From NCBI GenBank assembly GCA_037576195.1, contig CM075102.1, positions 13,016,745-13,080,744 on the forward strand: 64,000 bases of DNA. The letters are read 5' to 3'. The DNA is from Phytoseiulus persimilis (Eukaryota; Arthropoda; Arachnida; Mesostigmata; Phytoseiidae). The number at the start of each line of letters is the position of its first letter. The first letter of the stretch is position 1. Below are positions 62,718-64,000 of this stretch, piece after piece. The translations under genes and the position numbers were made by a program. Below the pieces are notes generated by a model. It made no database searches. It was given only the letters and a program-made list of their open reading frames with translations, and was not told the origin of the DNA.

Positions 62718-63122
62718 TCACTTGCTGCCTCCAATTAGAGAGATCTCAATCTGCTTTGCGAATCCGTTCCATACGGTCAGGGTCGAATCGAGCAGTGGCT
62801 CCAAAAGTGAGCGGAATGAAGGAGGGAAGTCGTGAATCTTCCGCCAATACTCTGCGGGCACGAAGAGCTCGGGACAGATCCCTTCTTCATGGGAAGCTCC
62901 GCAAGTTGGCGAGGATCGAAGAAACTGCTCAAGCGGTCCCACAGTTGTCGCCAGGACTTCCCTTGGGATGGGGCTGAAAGTTTTATTCGTCTGTCTTCCT
63001 TCCACGCATTTTGCGACATACTGAAGAAACTTCTCCTCTATCTTCTCCCGAACCGTTTGTGGAGTATCCACGGAATCTTTCCGTTGATGGAGTCCAATGA
63101 TAACAATGGGATATTGTGGCAT
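62718..63122 (-). CDS. Unidentified protein, probable terminal exon
   Basis: A minus-strand frame of 134 codons from its first Met, open about 7 codons further upstream. The composition is protein-like, with few low-complexity runs. Segments include TVREKIEEKFLQYVAKCVEG (predicted amphipathic helix), FSPIPREVLATTVGPLEQFL, FVPAEYWRKIHDFPPSFRSL and a tail, WNGFAKQIEISLIGGSK, then TGA. I recognise no family. Acceptor-like AG sites lie at the 5' edge (taaaag|GAT, and cggaaag|AT a little inside), so it may be the last coding exon of a gene coming from the right, tail-to-tail with SPOUT1. Alternatively it starts at the Met. The coding call rests on openness and composition only. Confidence 0.5.
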   Translation of the reverse strand: MPQYPIVIIGLHQRKDSVDTPQTVREKIEEKFLQYVAKCVEGRQTNKTFSPIPREVLATTVGPLEQFLRSSPTCGASHEEGICPELFVPAEYWRKIHDFPPSFRSLLEPLLDSTLTVWNGFAKQIEISLIGGSK

Positions 63123-63251
63123 CGAGTGCAGTTTGTCATCCTTTTATTGAATTATCTCTGCTCCCATGGTGGTCAAGAAGAGAACTCACGTCCCAATTAA
63201 AAGCTCAGAGGCGAGGAGTCGATGGTTCCGTTCCTATGTGATTTCGAATTG

Positions 63252-63987
63252 TCAGTCTCTCTTGATCGCCTTCACCTTTTCATATAACTGAAGAACGCCG
63301 CCAAGGGTCGCTTTGGTTGCGTGATCACGAGATCGTCAATTTGATTGGAGACTAGTGATGAAGTGCACAGTGAACTCTCGGTAACAAAACTTTAGGATTG
63401 CTGCGTTCGAACTCATGATTCGTGGCCGCGAGCGGACTCAAACTGGCGGGGGGGAATCGAGTAAGGATTGCTCGGGGCAGACCCACAGTTTTACCCGAAG
63501 CAGTGCTGGAGGAACCGGGTTGACTCAGCTGTTTCCCGACAATGAGTGTCGTTTAGGAGACCCTGCCGTTACACTTACCCATCTCATCTATTCGCGGACG
63601 TTCCGGTGCTCTGAAATCGTATTCAAAATCAGATCCCACACATGTCTTCGGAATCTATTGCATTCATGCTCCGCTTCATTCTCGAGTTCACACGGTTCCC
63701 TCTGGGAAGAGACCCAAGTGAATGGAGCTTGCCGTTACGGACGGAACCCCCAGGGTGCTCCCTGTCCAATCGACCTCCCTCTGGAGATGCTTCAAGTTCC
63801 TCCACTGATCTTGATGACTCCACTACCCATGTTTTGCCTCGAGGAGAATCCCAATCTCCGGGCGGGCCACTTCACTACCAGCCCACAGTTGAACTCTGTG
63901 GGCCGAATCCCCTGGAGCTGATCCGCGGCCCCGGACTCTTTGATGCTCACCTGGCCCCTGTATTCTCTTCTTACAGCGATTGAGCAC
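63252..63987 (-). CDS. Series of exon-like segments, unidentified partial gene
   Basis: On the minus strand I can draw 63951-63987 (acceptor tttag, donor GTGAGC), a segment from 63822 downward (VESSRSVEELEASPEG), 63579-63610 (acceptor gatttcag, strong donor GTAAGT) and 63495-63528 (acceptor aaacag, donor GTAAAA). A final stretch ends ATLGGVLQLYEKVKAIKRD plus TGA at 63252, with AATAAA at 63143-63148. Phases agree for most joins, but one join would need a 31-bp intron. Some of these are probably real small exons of a gene extending beyond the window. They may continue into 62718-63122 through a donor at GAAAAG|GTGAAG. The protein is not recognised. Confidence 0.25.
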
Positions 63988-64000
63988 CTAAAGAGTTGTG

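Noticed and set aside
63266..63330. HMG-box-like string PKRPLAAFFSYMKR on the minus strand
   Set aside because: It resembles the first helix of an HMG box, but no second half of the domain follows in any joinable exon. Another frame of the same bases reads cleanly to a stop (ATLGGVLQLYEKVKAIKRD) with an AATAAA downstream, so a 14-residue match alone is not enough.

Overview
This window is eukaryotic DNA. Every recognisable protein is split by GT-AG introns, the 3' ends carry AATAAA signals, and there are no operons or Shine-Dalgarno starts. The protein set (prefoldin subunit 4, a Tbx1/org-1 class T-box factor, a SPOUT-domain RNA methyltransferase) is animal. Base composition is close to balanced by eye, and introns in the housekeeping genes are about 90-250 bp. 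Together these suggest an arthropod. A mite with a compact, roughly 50% GC genome is my best guess, but the sequence does not prove it. Because stops are rare at this composition, most open frames of 60-300 codons are chance ORFs.

Layout, left to right. A three-exon prefoldin subunit 4 gene lies on the minus strand at 1344-2095. Positions 2.1-9.97 kb hold no gene I can support, but contain two DNA-transposon remnants: a pogo/Tigger-like MITE and a hAT-type terminal repeat. From 36.47 kb down to 9.97 kb, one minus-strand gene fills the window with five scattered exons that together encode a complete T-box of the Tbx1/org-1 subfamily. One of its introns is 15.0 kb. The gene's first exon or exons were not found. 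The largely empty 36.5-54.1 kb stretch probably holds its 5' end and control DNA.

The right third is denser. A single-exon minus-strand gene at 55166-56665 encodes a protein with two canonical C2H2 zinc fingers that I cannot assign to a family. Positions 58.3-59.5 kb are a small transposon graveyard, with two hAT-type ends and the decayed C-terminus of a hAT transposase. A complete five-exon SPOUT1 (C9orf114/CENP-32) gene follows on the plus strand at 60978-62398. At the right edge, a minus-strand open region (62718-63122) and a series of small exon-like segments (63252-63987) look like part of an unidentified gene.

The genes are not a functional unit: a cytosolic chaperone subunit, a developmental transcription factor, a putative DNA-binding protein and an RNA methyltransferase happen to be neighbours. 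The least ordinary items are the very spread-out T-box gene with its short C-terminus, a nested foldback at 28807-28916, the GC hairpin plus T-run at 16696-16731, the unassigned zinc-finger gene, and the right-edge candidate gene with apparent micro-exons.
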